Part shown: in pieces, positions 6,751 through 13,787 of the stretch
How positions within the stretch are numbered: position 1 is the stretch's first letter
How the letters are laid out: each line of letters opens with the position of its first letter
NCBI GenBank assembly: GCA_039917935.1
Contig: JBDSIM010000209.1
Coordinates: 1 to 13,983, forward strand
Length of the DNA stretch: 13,983 nt
From: Chryseosolibacter sp039917935
Lineage (GTDB): Bacteria > Bacteroidota > Bacteroidia > Cytophagales > Cyclobacteriaceae
Reading direction: 5' to 3'
Position numbers and translations under genes: made by a program
Notes under the pieces: model-generated
What the model was told of the DNA's origin: nothing
Seen by the model: only the letters and a program-made list of their open reading frames with translations
The model's database searches: none

Positions 6751-8076
6751 TTAAGAAAAGTACTTGGTCACGCCCGGGGTGGCTATGGGATAGAAGCCAT
6801 CGGCATTCGGTAGCACCGGTGGAGGTGCATCCCATGCATATTTAGCGGGTTGAATACTGATTCCTGAATTTATCGTTTGATCCCAATCAATAATCTGACC
6901 TGAATAGGTTGCCATTCGGCCAATGATAGAGGTGAGCGTTGATTTTGCTCCGTTTTCAGCATCAGCGAATTTGTATTCGCCTTTTGCGACGGCTGCAAAC
7001 AACTCATCGTGCTCGGCCTGGTAAGGTTCATTTTCCTTTGACTTATCAAATTTATATAATGACTTACCCTTGTGAGTGATTTCTGCTGCGCCACATTTCA
7101 CAACACCTTTTGTTCCAACAAACATTTCATCAACGATGGCATAGGTTCCTTTAATGTGCCTGCATTGGCTGTTCATAATGGATCCATCGGCGTATTGATA
7201 TTCAACATAATGGTGATCATAGATTTCGCCAAATTCTTTACCGGTTCGTACTTGCCGGCCACCCAGGCCCTGTGCCTTAACGGGATAAGAACCTTTGAAC
7301 CAGTTCATGACATCCAGATTGTGAATGTGCTGTTCGGTGATATGGTCACCGCACAACCAATTGAAATAATACCAGTTGCGCATTTGGTATTCCATTTCTG
7401 TCTGGCCTGCCTGGCGAGGCCTTACCCAAACGCCGTCATTATTCCACCAAACCTGGCTGGAAGTTATGTCTCCGATCATGCCGTCCTGGATGCGTTTATA
7501 AAGTTCGCGATAGGAGGTTTGATAATGGCGTTGTAGACCTACCACTACATTTAATTTTTTCTTTTTCGCAATTTCAGCGACTTCCAATACTTTCTTTACA
7601 CCTGCCGGATCCGTTGCCACGGGTTTTTCCATGAACACATGTTTGTTTTGCTTGATGGCTTCTTCAAAATGAATCGGACGGAAACCTGGGGGTGTTGCAA
7701 TAATAATGACATCTGCCAGCGGAATTACTTTCAGATAGGCATCAAAACCCACGAACTTTGTTTCTTCCGTAACGGCTACCCGTCCTTTAACATTTCCTTC
7801 ATCACCTTCAGTAAGTTCTTTAAACGATTCATCGAGTCGATCTCGGAAGGCATCCGCCATCGCGACAAGTTTTACGTTTTGTTTGGTTGATAAGGCTTGC
7901 ATGGCAGCCCCCGTTCCCCTACCCCCACATCCAATGACCGCTACTTTGATCGTATCATCCACTGAATTGAAATAGCCAGCGTTGGATATCATGGGCATGG
8001 CCATGAGGCCGCCGGCGAGTAATGAACTTTGTTTGACAAAATCTCTTCGGGATCGGTGTAATTTTTCATTTTCCAT
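6751..8076 (-). CDS. Tat-exported Gfo/Idh/MocA-family oxidoreductase
   Basis: I start the gene at the ATG at 8076 (441 residues). The frame extends to 8133, but that would overlap the upstream gene and place 19 extra residues before a clean twin-arginine signal, HRSRRDFVKQSSLLAGG, with the arginines at 10-11. The mature protein has the NAD(P)-binding Rossmann motif VAVIGCGGRGTG (residues 45-56), the EKPVATD motif at 150-156 with the conserved catalytic-region Lys151, and GDHITEQHIHNLD at 243-255, which carries the His/Asp residues typical of the group. Tat export implies a folded, cofactor-loaded enzyme in the periplasm. Bacteroidota members often act on sugars or their keto derivatives, but the substrate here is unknown. 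It follows the SUMF1-like gene by 25 bp in one operon and ends at a strong terminator. Confidence 0.9.
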   Translation of the reverse strand: MENEKLHRSRRDFVKQSSLLAGGLMAMPMISNAGYFNSVDDTIKVAVIGCGGRGTGAAMQALSTKQNVKLVAMADAFRDRLDESFKELTEGDEGNVKGRVAVTEETKFVGFDAYLKVIPLADVIIIATPPGFRPIHFEEAIKQNKHVFMEKPVATDPAGVKKVLEVAEIAKKKKLNVVVGLQRHYQTSYRELYKRIQDGMIGDITSSQVWWNNDGVWVRPRQAGQTEMEYQMRNWYYFNWLCGDHITEQHIHNLDVMNWFKGSYPVKAQGLGGRQVRTGKEFGEIYDHHYVEYQYADGSIMNSQCRHIKGTYAIVDEMFVGTKGVVKCGAAEITHKGKSLYKFDKSKENEPYQAEHDELFAAVAKGEYKFADAENGAKSTLTSIIGRMATYSGQIIDWDQTINSGISIQPAKYAWDAPPPVLPNADGFYPIATPGVTKYFS

Positions 8077-8101
8077 AAGGCATAATTTATTAGGATCGCA
8101 T

Positions 8102-9049
8102 TTATTTAAGATAATTTTCAAAAAACTTTTCAATGTCTGCTTTCGAGGGAGCTTTTTCCGGTCTCACCACGCGAAAGCCAACGTACATACCATCTGTCAG
8201 CCACCATTTGCTCTTAGGAATCTGGGGATCCCGTTTATTCCAGGCGGCATCTGAAGCGATTCGGTTAGCACAACGCAACGCTACACCCGCATCAAGAAAT
8301 GAACCTCCCCGAACAACTTTCGGATATTTCGATCCGGGGGATGTCAAAGGATCTTTAGCATCCCCGGCTAATTTTTCGTAAGCCTTAGGGTCATATTGAT
8401 CTAATGTCCATTCGCTTAAGTTACCTAACATATCATACAATCCCCAGGAATTTGGTTTTAATGAAGCGGTTTTTTGAAATTTTCCGTCGCTGTTTTCCTT
8501 AAAGTAGCCGTAAGCTATCAATGCTTTTGCATCATTGCCAAAGGGTTGGGCAGTCTGTGTGCCGGCGCGGCAAGCATACTCCCATTCAGCTTCCGTAGGA
8601 AGTCGGTAAAAAATGCCCGTTTTTTCGTAAAGAAATTTACAATACATCAGGGTGGCTTGCTGGCTCATACTATTGGTCGGTTGTTTCAAATCGCGCCCCA
8701 TTCCCCAGGTAAGGTCGATGTACTGCGCCGTGGGCCGCGAAATCGCATCGACAGCAATTCCCTTCGTCTGTGGGACATCCATGTTTTTAAAAAATGCATC
8801 CCATTCTCCGAAGGTCACTTCCCTTTCACCCATCCAAAAGCCGCTGACGTGAACCTTTTTCTGGGGTCCTTCATCTGCCTCCCGGCCTTTTTCTGTAGCA
8901 GGACTTCCGATGGTAAAAGTTCCAGCCGCAACGGGCACCATTTTGAATTTGACCGTCGATCCCGGAATATTTTGTTCGTAAGCTTTGAACGCCTGCCCAA
9001 AACAGATGAAAGGGATCAAAAGAAATATGAAAATAACGAGATTTTTCAA
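8102..9049 (-). CDS. secreted SUMF1 / formylglycine-generating-enzyme-like protein
   Basis: The protein has 315 residues with a signal peptide at 1-19 (ending CFGQ). The SUMF1/FGE-sulfatase domain spans about 36-297: MVPVAAGTFTIGSP, GFWMGEREVTFGEWD, the PTNSMSQQATLMYCKFL region, YRLPTEAEWEYACRAGT (148-164), GLYDMLGNLSEWT (203-215), VVRGGSF (245-251), LRCANR (258-263) and GFRVVR (291-296). Human FGE uses a Cys pair (Cys336 and Cys341). By alignment around GGS..RCA, Cys260 matches the second, and the first position is Gly255. The protein is therefore probably not a classical formylglycine-generating enzyme, and many bacterial SUMF1-like proteins have other or unknown roles. No sulfatase gene is in the window. 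It is the first gene of the operon with the Tat-exported oxidoreductase. Confidence 0.88.
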   Translation of the reverse strand: MKNLVIFIFLLIPFICFGQAFKAYEQNIPGSTVKFKMVPVAAGTFTIGSPATEKGREADEGPQKKVHVSGFWMGEREVTFGEWDAFFKNMDVPQTKGIAVDAISRPTAQYIDLTWGMGRDLKQPTNSMSQQATLMYCKFLYEKTGIFYRLPTEAEWEYACRAGTQTAQPFGNDAKALIAYGYFKENSDGKFQKTASLKPNSWGLYDMLGNLSEWTLDQYDPKAYEKLAGDAKDPLTSPGSKYPKVVRGGSFLDAGVALRCANRIASDAAWNKRDPQIPKSKWWLTDGMYVGFRVVRPEKAPSKADIEKFFENYLK

Positions 9050-9385
9050 GCGGATAAATTGAGTTTTGCGAAGTTAAAAAATATAACCAGCCACAACAAC
9101 CAATTTTATGCCAGTAATAAATCCACCTTTGACCAGGCGCACCGGAATAAGAAAAAAACGTTTCTCCCCCGGATTTTGGAATCCTTTGCGGCATTACGTA
9201 CCATCAATGGTAACGAGTACCTTGATCTCTCATCCAAAAAAGCTTTAATACTGACTGTAAGCGTGAAAGATCAGTAGACAATTTAGCAAGGACTGGCATT
9301 AGCTTTTATGCTCCCATGGGAGTGATGAATGGAACCATAGTTGGGGGCGCTATGCTCGAAACTGATAAAAACTTCGAATAAATAC
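9050..9385. other. 336-bp divergent intergenic region between the SUMF1-like operon and the lipid kinase
   Basis: Apart from the promoter candidate at 9069-9099, it holds a perfect 12-bp palindrome, CTCCCATGGGAG, at 9311-9322, about 65 bp before the lipid-kinase ATG. A forward frame with no start of its own remains open until TAG at 9275-9277. It belongs to an ORF antisense to the SUMF1-like gene and I do not accept it as coding. No clear promoter for the forward genes could be picked out. Confidence 0.5.
9069..9099 (-). promoter_or_regulatory. Bacteroidota-type promoter candidate for the SUMF1-like/oxidoreductase operon
   Basis: On the minus strand TTG (plus 9097-9099) is followed by exactly 20 bp and then TAACTTCG (plus 9069-9076), one mismatch from TAnnTTTG. 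The predicted transcript would start about 15 nt before the ATG at 9049. Confidence 0.5.
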
Positions 9386-10255
9386 ATGAAAATTCTTTTT
9401 GTTATCAATCCCATTGCCGGGGGCTCCGATCATGATAAAACCATTGATGGTTTGAAGGAAATGTCACAGGTAAATGAGTGTGAAAGTTTATTCTATATGA
9501 CATCCGGCAAAGCTGATGAAAAGAAAATCAAGCAACATATTGAAAAGTTTAGACCAGACCGTGTGATTTCCGCAGGTGGTGACGGCACAATACAGCTGGT
9601 ATCCAAAATACTGTTGTCTTACGATATAAAAATGGGAATATTGCCACTGGGTTCCGCCAATGGTTTGGCCACCGCCCTTGAAATACCTAAAGATCCGATG
9701 GAAGCCGCGGAAAAAGTATTTAAGTCCACGCGTGTAAAGCCGTTGGACATGTTGCGTTTTAATAAAAAGCATCATTGCATCCACCTAAGCGACATCGGTG
9801 TCAATGCTTTAATTGTAAAAAAATACGAGGAGGCTGGTGCAAGGGGTTTACTAGGTTACGCGAAACAGTTATTGTCCTCCATACAGGAGACTCCGATGTA
9901 TAATGTGACGATCCGTACAGAAAAAGAAACTTATAATAAACAAGGATATATGATGGCATTTGCAAATGCCCATAAATATGGAACCGGGGTACAGATATCG
10001 GATGGGTCGGTTTCTGATGGAAAGTTCGAGATTTGTAATGTTGAAAAAGTATCCCTTGATGAAGCCATCAGGGCAGGTCTCACTATTCTAAATGTGTTTG
10101 TAAATAAAAACATGTTCTCAGATGTTATCAGCTGCAGGCAAGCGGAAATTACTGCTGATCAAAAAGTGCATTTTCAAATCGATGGCGAGTACATGGGTGA
10201 GATCGATCGCCTTGAAATTGAAATTGTTCCCCGTGCGCTGAAACTTTTGGTCTGA
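9386..10255 (+). CDS. diacylglycerol / lipid kinase, YegS-DgkB-BmrU type
   Basis: I start the gene at the ATG at 9386 (289 residues, MKILFVINPIAGG), because the family begins with this strand. The in-frame TTG at 9341 would only add 15 unrelated residues. The diacylglycerol-kinase catalytic domain shows NPIAGG (8-13), AGGDGTIQLV with the nucleotide-binding GGDGT at 64-68, and LPLGSANGLATAL (87-99). The C-terminal half has DIGVNALIVKKYEEAG, then DGSVSDGKFEI and FQIDGEY, as in YegS and DgkB. Such enzymes phosphorylate diacylglycerol or related lipids with ATP at the inner face of the cytoplasmic membrane. The stop codon is directly followed by the start of the phosphatidate phosphatase gene, so the two are surely co-transcribed. 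Substrate (diacylglycerol or a sphingoid/other lipid) cannot be settled from sequence. Confidence 0.88.
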   Translation: MKILFVINPIAGGSDHDKTIDGLKEMSQVNECESLFYMTSGKADEKKIKQHIEKFRPDRVISAGGDGTIQLVSKILLSYDIKMGILPLGSANGLATALEIPKDPMEAAEKVFKSTRVKPLDMLRFNKKHHCIHLSDIGVNALIVKKYEEAGARGLLGYAKQLLSSIQETPMYNVTIRTEKETYNKQGYMMAFANAHKYGTGVQISDGSVSDGKFEICNVEKVSLDEAIRAGLTILNVFVNKNMFSDVISCRQAEITADQKVHFQIDGEYMGEIDRLEIEIVPRALKLLV

Positions 10256-11197
10256 GTGCCGGTAAAGATTCCCATATTATTAAGTTTTTACGCCCTCTCT
10301 AACGGCGATACCACTTTGTTATTTGGTCAGGTTACCTACACCGGGTTCAGCGATTTGAGTTTTCGCGATTACAACCGCAGAAAAACCTTTCGAACCTTGA
10401 TTAAATTGTACCGTACAAAATCATATGCAAACCAGGATATCAGGCTGATGTTATCCGGCCGTAACGTACCGGCTACTACTAACCGGCATGGAGCATTTTA
10501 TGTGAAAACATCAGAAAACATCCGCGAGGGGGTACTGGAAAAAGTACTGCTTGCGACAGGGGAAGAAGTAAAAATGGTAGATGGCCTTTATTTAAAAACG
10601 GTCAACCATGTTCAGGGTGACAACATCGTTATCTCGGATCTTGACGATACGCTGATGCATTCTTTCATTTACAGGAAACTTCGTAAGTTTCGCACCCTGA
10701 TGTTTACCACTGTGGAGAAGCGAAAAGCGGTTGTTCATATGCAGGAGCTGATGAAAAGTTTTATTTCGAAAGGGGCCATTCCCATTTATTTATCGAATAG
10801 CGAACAAAATTTGTATCCGCTTATTTACCGATTTCTGATGCATAACGGTTTCCCTCCTGGTCCGTTATTTCTGAAGCAGATGCGCAAATTGGTGGATGTG
10901 ATAATGAATATTAAATTTCCGCCCAATAATACCCACAAGATCAGCACGTTGGAAGAATTACTGGCCTTGTTTCCAAAGCAAAAATTTATATTGATGGGCG
11001 ACAATACACAGCACGACCTTTCAATTTATCTGTCCGCCGCCGAAAAATTTGGTAACAGTATCCGCTACATTATTATCAGGAAAGTAATTGAAAAAAAAGC
11101 CGATGAATTGTTGATTGAAAAGGCGCAAGAGATGTTAAAGGTGAATAATATCAATTTGTATTATTCGGACGATTTTCCAAAGTCTTTCGAGCTATAG
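10256..11197 (+). CDS. App1-like phosphatidate phosphatase (DUF2183, HAD-like)
   Basis: The protein has 313 residues, using the GTG at 10256 that directly follows the TGA of the lipid kinase. The next in-frame ATG lies well inside the protein, past conserved-looking sequence. Residues about 20-115 form a beta-rich N-terminal domain. The DUF2183/App1 catalytic domain begins at IVISDLDDTL, with the HAD-type nucleophile motif DLDDT at 128-132. It continues with IYLSNS (177-182, motif II Ser), NGFPPGPLFL (197-206, a family hallmark), HK at 227-228 and FILMGDNTQHD (244-254, motif III/IV acidic residues). Yeast App1 removes the phosphate of phosphatidic acid to give diacylglycerol. Here that would reverse the reaction of the preceding gene. 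No signal peptide or membrane segment is clear, so a cytoplasmic, membrane-associated enzyme is likely. Confidence 0.85.
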   Translation: MPVKIPILLSFYALSNGDTTLLFGQVTYTGFSDLSFRDYNRRKTFRTLIKLYRTKSYANQDIRLMLSGRNVPATTNRHGAFYVKTSENIREGVLEKVLLATGEEVKMVDGLYLKTVNHVQGDNIVISDLDDTLMHSFIYRKLRKFRTLMFTTVEKRKAVVHMQELMKSFISKGAIPIYLSNSEQNLYPLIYRFLMHNGFPPGPLFLKQMRKLVDVIMNIKFPPNNTHKISTLEELLALFPKQKFILMGDNTQHDLSIYLSAAEKFGNSIRYIIIRKVIEKKADELLIEKAQEMLKVNNINLYYSDDFPKSFEL

Positions 11198-11231
11198 CAG
11201 ACCGGGCCTGTAACAGTTAACGTTGAACCAT

Positions 11232-11756
11232 TCAATCAAACTCATAATTCGGATTTTGCCACATCATGGGGATATCTGCTTCGTATGTTTTTTGAGGCGT
11301 TTTAATTCTCATTTCAAAACGGCCCTCGATCCTGAAACCAAATGATTTATAAAATTCAATTGCTTTGTGATTGCTTTCCCTCGCAAGTAATTCCACGCGG
11401 CCAATATCCGGTCGGTTGACGCCAATCTCTTCTAAAAAAATGGTAAACAACGTTCGTCCAATTTTTTTCCCCTGAAAGGAAGGGTGAACAACAATCGTAA
11501 GATTGGAAAAAATATGATCGAAAACGCGGGGCCCCGGTTTGTAGGCATGCATTTCTGCCACCAGTGTTTCAGGGTCTTCAGGATGTTCAGCTACGATAAT
11601 AAAGCCTGCCTCCAGACTTTTTGTGAGAAAGTGTTGCACATAACTTTCCGTGATTTCCTCTTCGGACCTGGCAATACCGCCCTCCTCCCGTGCCACCTCC
11701 TTGTATAACTTTATAATTTTTTCCAGGTCTTCAGGGACTGCTGTGCGAATGTGCAT
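11232..11756 (-). CDS. GNAT-family N-acetyltransferase
   Basis: The protein has 174 residues starting MHIRTAVPEDLEKIIKLY, the usual first strand and helix of the fold. The acetyl-CoA-binding motif A is IVVHPSFQGKKIGRTLF (88-104), with QGKKIG at 95-100 standing in for the canonical Q/RxxGxG/A pyrophosphate loop. The motif-B region LLARESNHKAIEFYKSFGF at 123-141 and the following IEGR are typical of RimI/phosphinothricin-type members. The acceptor is unknown. The gene is convergent with the phosphatase gene, with a 34-bp gap and no obvious terminator between them. In its leader, ACGCTT (11771-11776) and AAGCGT (11783-11788) form a short inverted repeat. Confidence 0.88.
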   Translation of the reverse strand: MHIRTAVPEDLEKIIKLYKEVAREEGGIARSEEEITESYVQHFLTKSLEAGFIIVAEHPEDPETLVAEMHAYKPGPRVFDHIFSNLTIVVHPSFQGKKIGRTLFTIFLEEIGVNRPDIGRVELLARESNHKAIEFYKSFGFRIEGRFEMRIKTPQKTYEADIPMMWQNPNYEFD

Positions 11757-11848
11757 AATTAATATTAAGGACGCTTAAGGTAAAGCGTTCTCACCAAGTT
11801 GCAAAATATTTTAAATTTTAATGAAATTAGTGCCGCCAGAAATTTAAT

Positions 11849-12178
11849 TTATTTTTCTATTACCAATCTGGGGGATAAGTTTTCATGGGCGAATTCCAAA
11901 TCAGATGAGAACTTTTTCTTCAGGTAGGCCAGTTCGCCTATATTCCCTGAACGCTGACTACTACGGTTTTGATTCGGGAAATTTGTTTGTTTTCGAATTA
12001 CTTAAATGGATGGAAGCTGCGGTTCATCCGTTTTTGTTCCCTGATATTTTGATTTGTATCTCTTTTTAATCGTTTTTTCTTCCTGGATAAAAAGATAAAA
12101 GTTCATTTGGGCAACCTGAAAGTGGCGCAGGTAGCTATTGGCGCCAAATCCAGAAGTTAATTTAATAGGATTTTCCAT
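11849..12178 (-). pseudogene. small ORF interrupted by an in-frame TAA (58 + 50 codons), unknown
   Basis: On the minus strand, ATG at 12178 opens a 58-codon frame (begins MENPIKLTSGFGANSYLRHF, ends DEPQLPSI) that stops at TAA 12002-12004. The same frame continues past the stop for 50 more sense codons (includes GNIGELAYLKKKFSSDLEFA, ends PRLVIEK) to TAA at 11849-11851. Both halves have mixed, protein-like composition with charged helical stretches rather than low-complexity sequence, and they read as one protein of about 109 residues broken by a nonsense change. I do not recognise a family. It could also be a genuine 58-residue protein with the downstream open frame occurring by chance. Confidence 0.4.
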
Positions 12179-12440
12179 ACCGGAGATTTTGTTAACAGAC
12201 CACTAAACAATCCTCACCCTGGTTACCGCAATCGTTTTAATACATATTTTTTGCGTTCATTGACTTTCATGCCAGTGAATGAGGAAAAGGACACAACTTC
12301 CGTGTTATACGTGTGAAGGTGCCTATGGGTTTAGAACTGGCTGGAAATAAAATAGATTAAACCTGGGCGGGGTGGCCTGTGAGATAGCCGTTTATGCTAA
12401 AACCATAAATTTACAAAGGTATAGAGAAATTTAGAATTAT

Positions 12441-12481
12441 GGGCCTCAAAGCTTCAGCGAACCGGATGAAGCCTGAAGCCC
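12441..12481 (-). terminator. imperfect hairpin downstream of the peroxiredoxin gene
   Basis: GGGCCTCAAAGCTTCA (12441-12456) pairs imperfectly with TGAAGCCTGAAGCCC (12467-12481) around a 10-nt loop. It lies 15 bp past the peroxiredoxin stop. No proper T-run follows on the minus strand (ATAATTCTAAATTT), so termination is plausible but not certain. Confidence 0.4.
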
Positions 12482-12496
12482 ACAACTTAACTAATT

Positions 12497-13129
12497 TTAA
12501 AGATTTGGTTGAGGGGTTGTCCTCAAATATGGTTTCACGCGTTTGTGGCCTTTTGGGAATTTACCCTGGATTTCTTCGTCTTTAACCGCGGCAGTAATGA
12601 TAACATCTTCTCCATGTTTCCAGTCGGCAGGAGTCGCCACGCTATAGTTGGCTGTTAGCTGAAGACTATCTACCACACGCAGAATTTCATTGAAATTTCT
12701 TCCGGTGGAAGCCGGATATGTGAGCATAAGTTTCACTTTTTTGTCAGGGCCGATAATAAAAACAGCGCGTACGGTAAATTTATCGACATTAGGATGCACC
12801 ATACCGTAGAGGTTGGCAATCTTAAATTCCGGATCTGCAATGAGGGGATACTCCACATTCGTATTTTGTGTTTCGTTGATGTCATGAATCCATTTTTTAT
12901 GTGAATCCAAAGGGTCGGCACTGATCGCGAGAATTTTAACATTCCGTTTCTTGAATTCCGGATGTAATCGTGACATGGAACCAAGTTCTGTGGTGCAAAC
13001 TGGTGTGAAATCAGCAGGATGAGAAAATAATATTCCCCAGCTGTTGCCAAGCCATTCGTGAAATTGAATGGTCCCGGCTGTTGTTTCTGCCGTAAAATCC
13101 GGGGCGATATCCCCTAATCGAATTGACAT
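12497..13129 (-). CDS. 1-Cys peroxiredoxin (Prx6 type)
   Basis: The protein has 210 residues, the usual length of bacterial Prx6-type enzymes. The active-site stretch SHPADFTPVCTTEL (36-49) carries the peroxidatic Cys45 with Pro38 and Thr42; Arg121 in VRAVFIIG completes the catalytic set. Cys45 is the only cysteine in the protein, so it is a true 1-Cys enzyme that needs an external reductant. The Prx6-type C-terminal extension is complete, with WKHGEDVII, FPKGHKR and PYLRTTPQP. It reduces hydrogen peroxide and organic hydroperoxides in the cytoplasm. The gene follows the Rrf2 regulator on the same strand, 159 bp downstream, with a promoter candidate in the gap, which suggests redox-linked control. 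Confidence 0.95.
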   Translation of the reverse strand: MSIRLGDIAPDFTAETTAGTIQFHEWLGNSWGILFSHPADFTPVCTTELGSMSRLHPEFKKRNVKILAISADPLDSHKKWIHDINETQNTNVEYPLIADPEFKIANLYGMVHPNVDKFTVRAVFIIGPDKKVKLMLTYPASTGRNFNEILRVVDSLQLTANYSVATPADWKHGEDVIITAAVKDEEIQGKFPKGHKRVKPYLRTTPQPNL

Positions 13130-13181
13130 AATATTATATTGTTAAGTGGAACAATGGCTTAAACGTAATAACTGACGAAAT

Positions 13182-13189
13182 CAAAATTA
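13182..13189 (-). promoter_or_regulatory. -7 element candidate for the peroxiredoxin gene
   Basis: On the minus strand TAATTTTG matches the Bacteroidota -7 consensus TAnnTTTG exactly, about 50 bp before the ATG at 13129. The nearest upstream TTG (plus 13215-13217) lies 25 bp away, longer than the usual 19-21, so the -33 element is doubtful. Confidence 0.35.
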
Positions 13190-13288
13190 AGTTTAATTCA
13201 TAGTTTAGTAATGTCAAAGATTCGCTTCGCCAGACCCAGGCTAATATACCGCAAGCGTATCAGGTACCCACCACCTGAGAAATGAAGT

Positions 13289-13729
13289 TTACTTCCGCTT
13301 CCTGGCCTTTAGTTTGGCTTCTTTTCGAATGAGGTCCTCCAGTGTATTGCCTTTCAACAATTCAACAGTCGCGTTCCTTACTTGAAGGAATGCATCCCTT
13401 ACCGTACAGGTTTCTTCATCTTCACATTCGGGACATGATTCATAGAATTTATAGGTAGCACAGGGTACAGCGGCAATGGCACCGTCAAACAATCGGACTA
13501 CTTCTGCCAGATTCACTTCAAATGGTTCACGTCTCATGAAATACCCACCGCCTTTTCCTTGTTTACTACCCAACACCCCTGCTCTTTTTAAGTCCAGTAA
13601 TATGGCTTCCAGAAACTTTTTGGGGATATTACAGGCAACAGAGATATCTTTAATCAGGAACTTTTTGTGCGGTTCTTTTCCCATATGAACCAGGGCGTGT
13701 ATCGCATATTTACATTTCTTTGAGATCAT
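13289..13729 (-). CDS. Rrf2-family transcriptional regulator with a four-cysteine cluster
   Basis: The protein has 146 residues. The N-terminal winged helix-turn-helix is typical of Rrf2: MISKKCKYAIHALVHMG, the recognition region IKDISVACNIPKKFLEAILLDLKRAG (27-51, only partly conserved) and the wing GSKQGKGGGYFMRR (54-67). The dimer helix and loop hold cysteines at 90, 99, 102 and 108 (C-x8-C-x2-C-x5-C). IscR and NsrR hold a [2Fe-2S] or [4Fe-4S] cluster with three cysteines in this loop, so an iron-sulfur or thiol sensor is likely here, although the spacing is not that of IscR (C-x5-C-x5-C). The C-terminus is a basic tail, KLKARKRK. A perfect dyad just upstream may be an autoregulatory site. 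The peroxiredoxin gene downstream is a plausible target. Confidence 0.9.
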   Translation of the reverse strand: MISKKCKYAIHALVHMGKEPHKKFLIKDISVACNIPKKFLEAILLDLKRAGVLGSKQGKGGGYFMRREPFEVNLAEVVRLFDGAIAAVPCATYKFYESCPECEDEETCTVRDAFLQVRNATVELLKGNTLEDLIRKEAKLKARKRK

Positions 13730-13748
13730 AGAAGCATGACAATTTATG

Positions 13749-13774
13749 GTATTGTCGTAACATTATCACAATAC
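13749..13774. promoter_or_regulatory. perfect 7-bp dyad upstream of the Rrf2 gene, possible operator
   Basis: GTATTGT (13749-13755) and ACAATAC (13768-13774) form a perfect dyad with a 12-bp spacer, 26 bp overall. It ends 20 bp before the Rrf2 ATG at 13729. Size and place fit the operators that Rrf2 dimers bind in their own promoters. No second copy is seen near the peroxiredoxin start. Confidence 0.45.
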
Positions 13775-13787
13775 TTTAACAACCAGC

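Larger units (their letters stand above)
11757..12496. other. 740-bp region with no intact sizeable gene
   Basis: It contains the leader of the acetyltransferase gene (11757 to about 11830), the interrupted small ORF at 11849-12178, and the hairpin after the peroxiredoxin gene at 12441-12481. One isolated GGTATAGAG at 12418-12426 matches the repeat unit near 2908, which could be chance. I see no RNA gene or known element in the rest. Confidence 0.5.

Noticed and set aside
7072..7536. 154-residue forward ORF antisense to the Gfo/Idh/MocA gene
   Set aside because: The reverse-strand protein has full family motifs across this stretch; the forward frame has none.
8077..8133. 19-codon N-terminal extension of the oxidoreductase
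   Set aside because: It overlaps the end of the SUMF1-like gene and precedes a complete twin-arginine signal that starts at the ATG at 8076.
8474..9277. 267-residue forward ORF antisense to the SUMF1-like gene and running into the intergenic region
   Set aside because: It is rich in Ser, Phe, Arg and Lys without any recognisable motif, and the opposite strand carries a clear conserved protein, so it is a shadow frame. Only its last 70 or so codons lie in free space, and they lack a start.
9311..9322. CTCCCATGGGAG palindrome as an operator or attachment site
   Set aside because: It is a single 12-bp palindrome without a second copy or a clear promoter beside it; noted only within the intergenic entry.
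9341..9385. TTG start and 15-residue extension of the lipid kinase
   Set aside because: The family begins with a strand like KILFVINPIAGG; the ATG at 9386 gives this exactly.
12418..12426. Isolated GGTATAGAG as a dispersed member of the repeat family
   Set aside because: A single 9-bp match in 14 kb is not distinguishable from chance.
13260..13278. Hairpin TCAGGT/ACCTGA after the Rrf2 gene as a terminator
   Set aside because: The stem is 6 bp and has no T-run; too weak to call.
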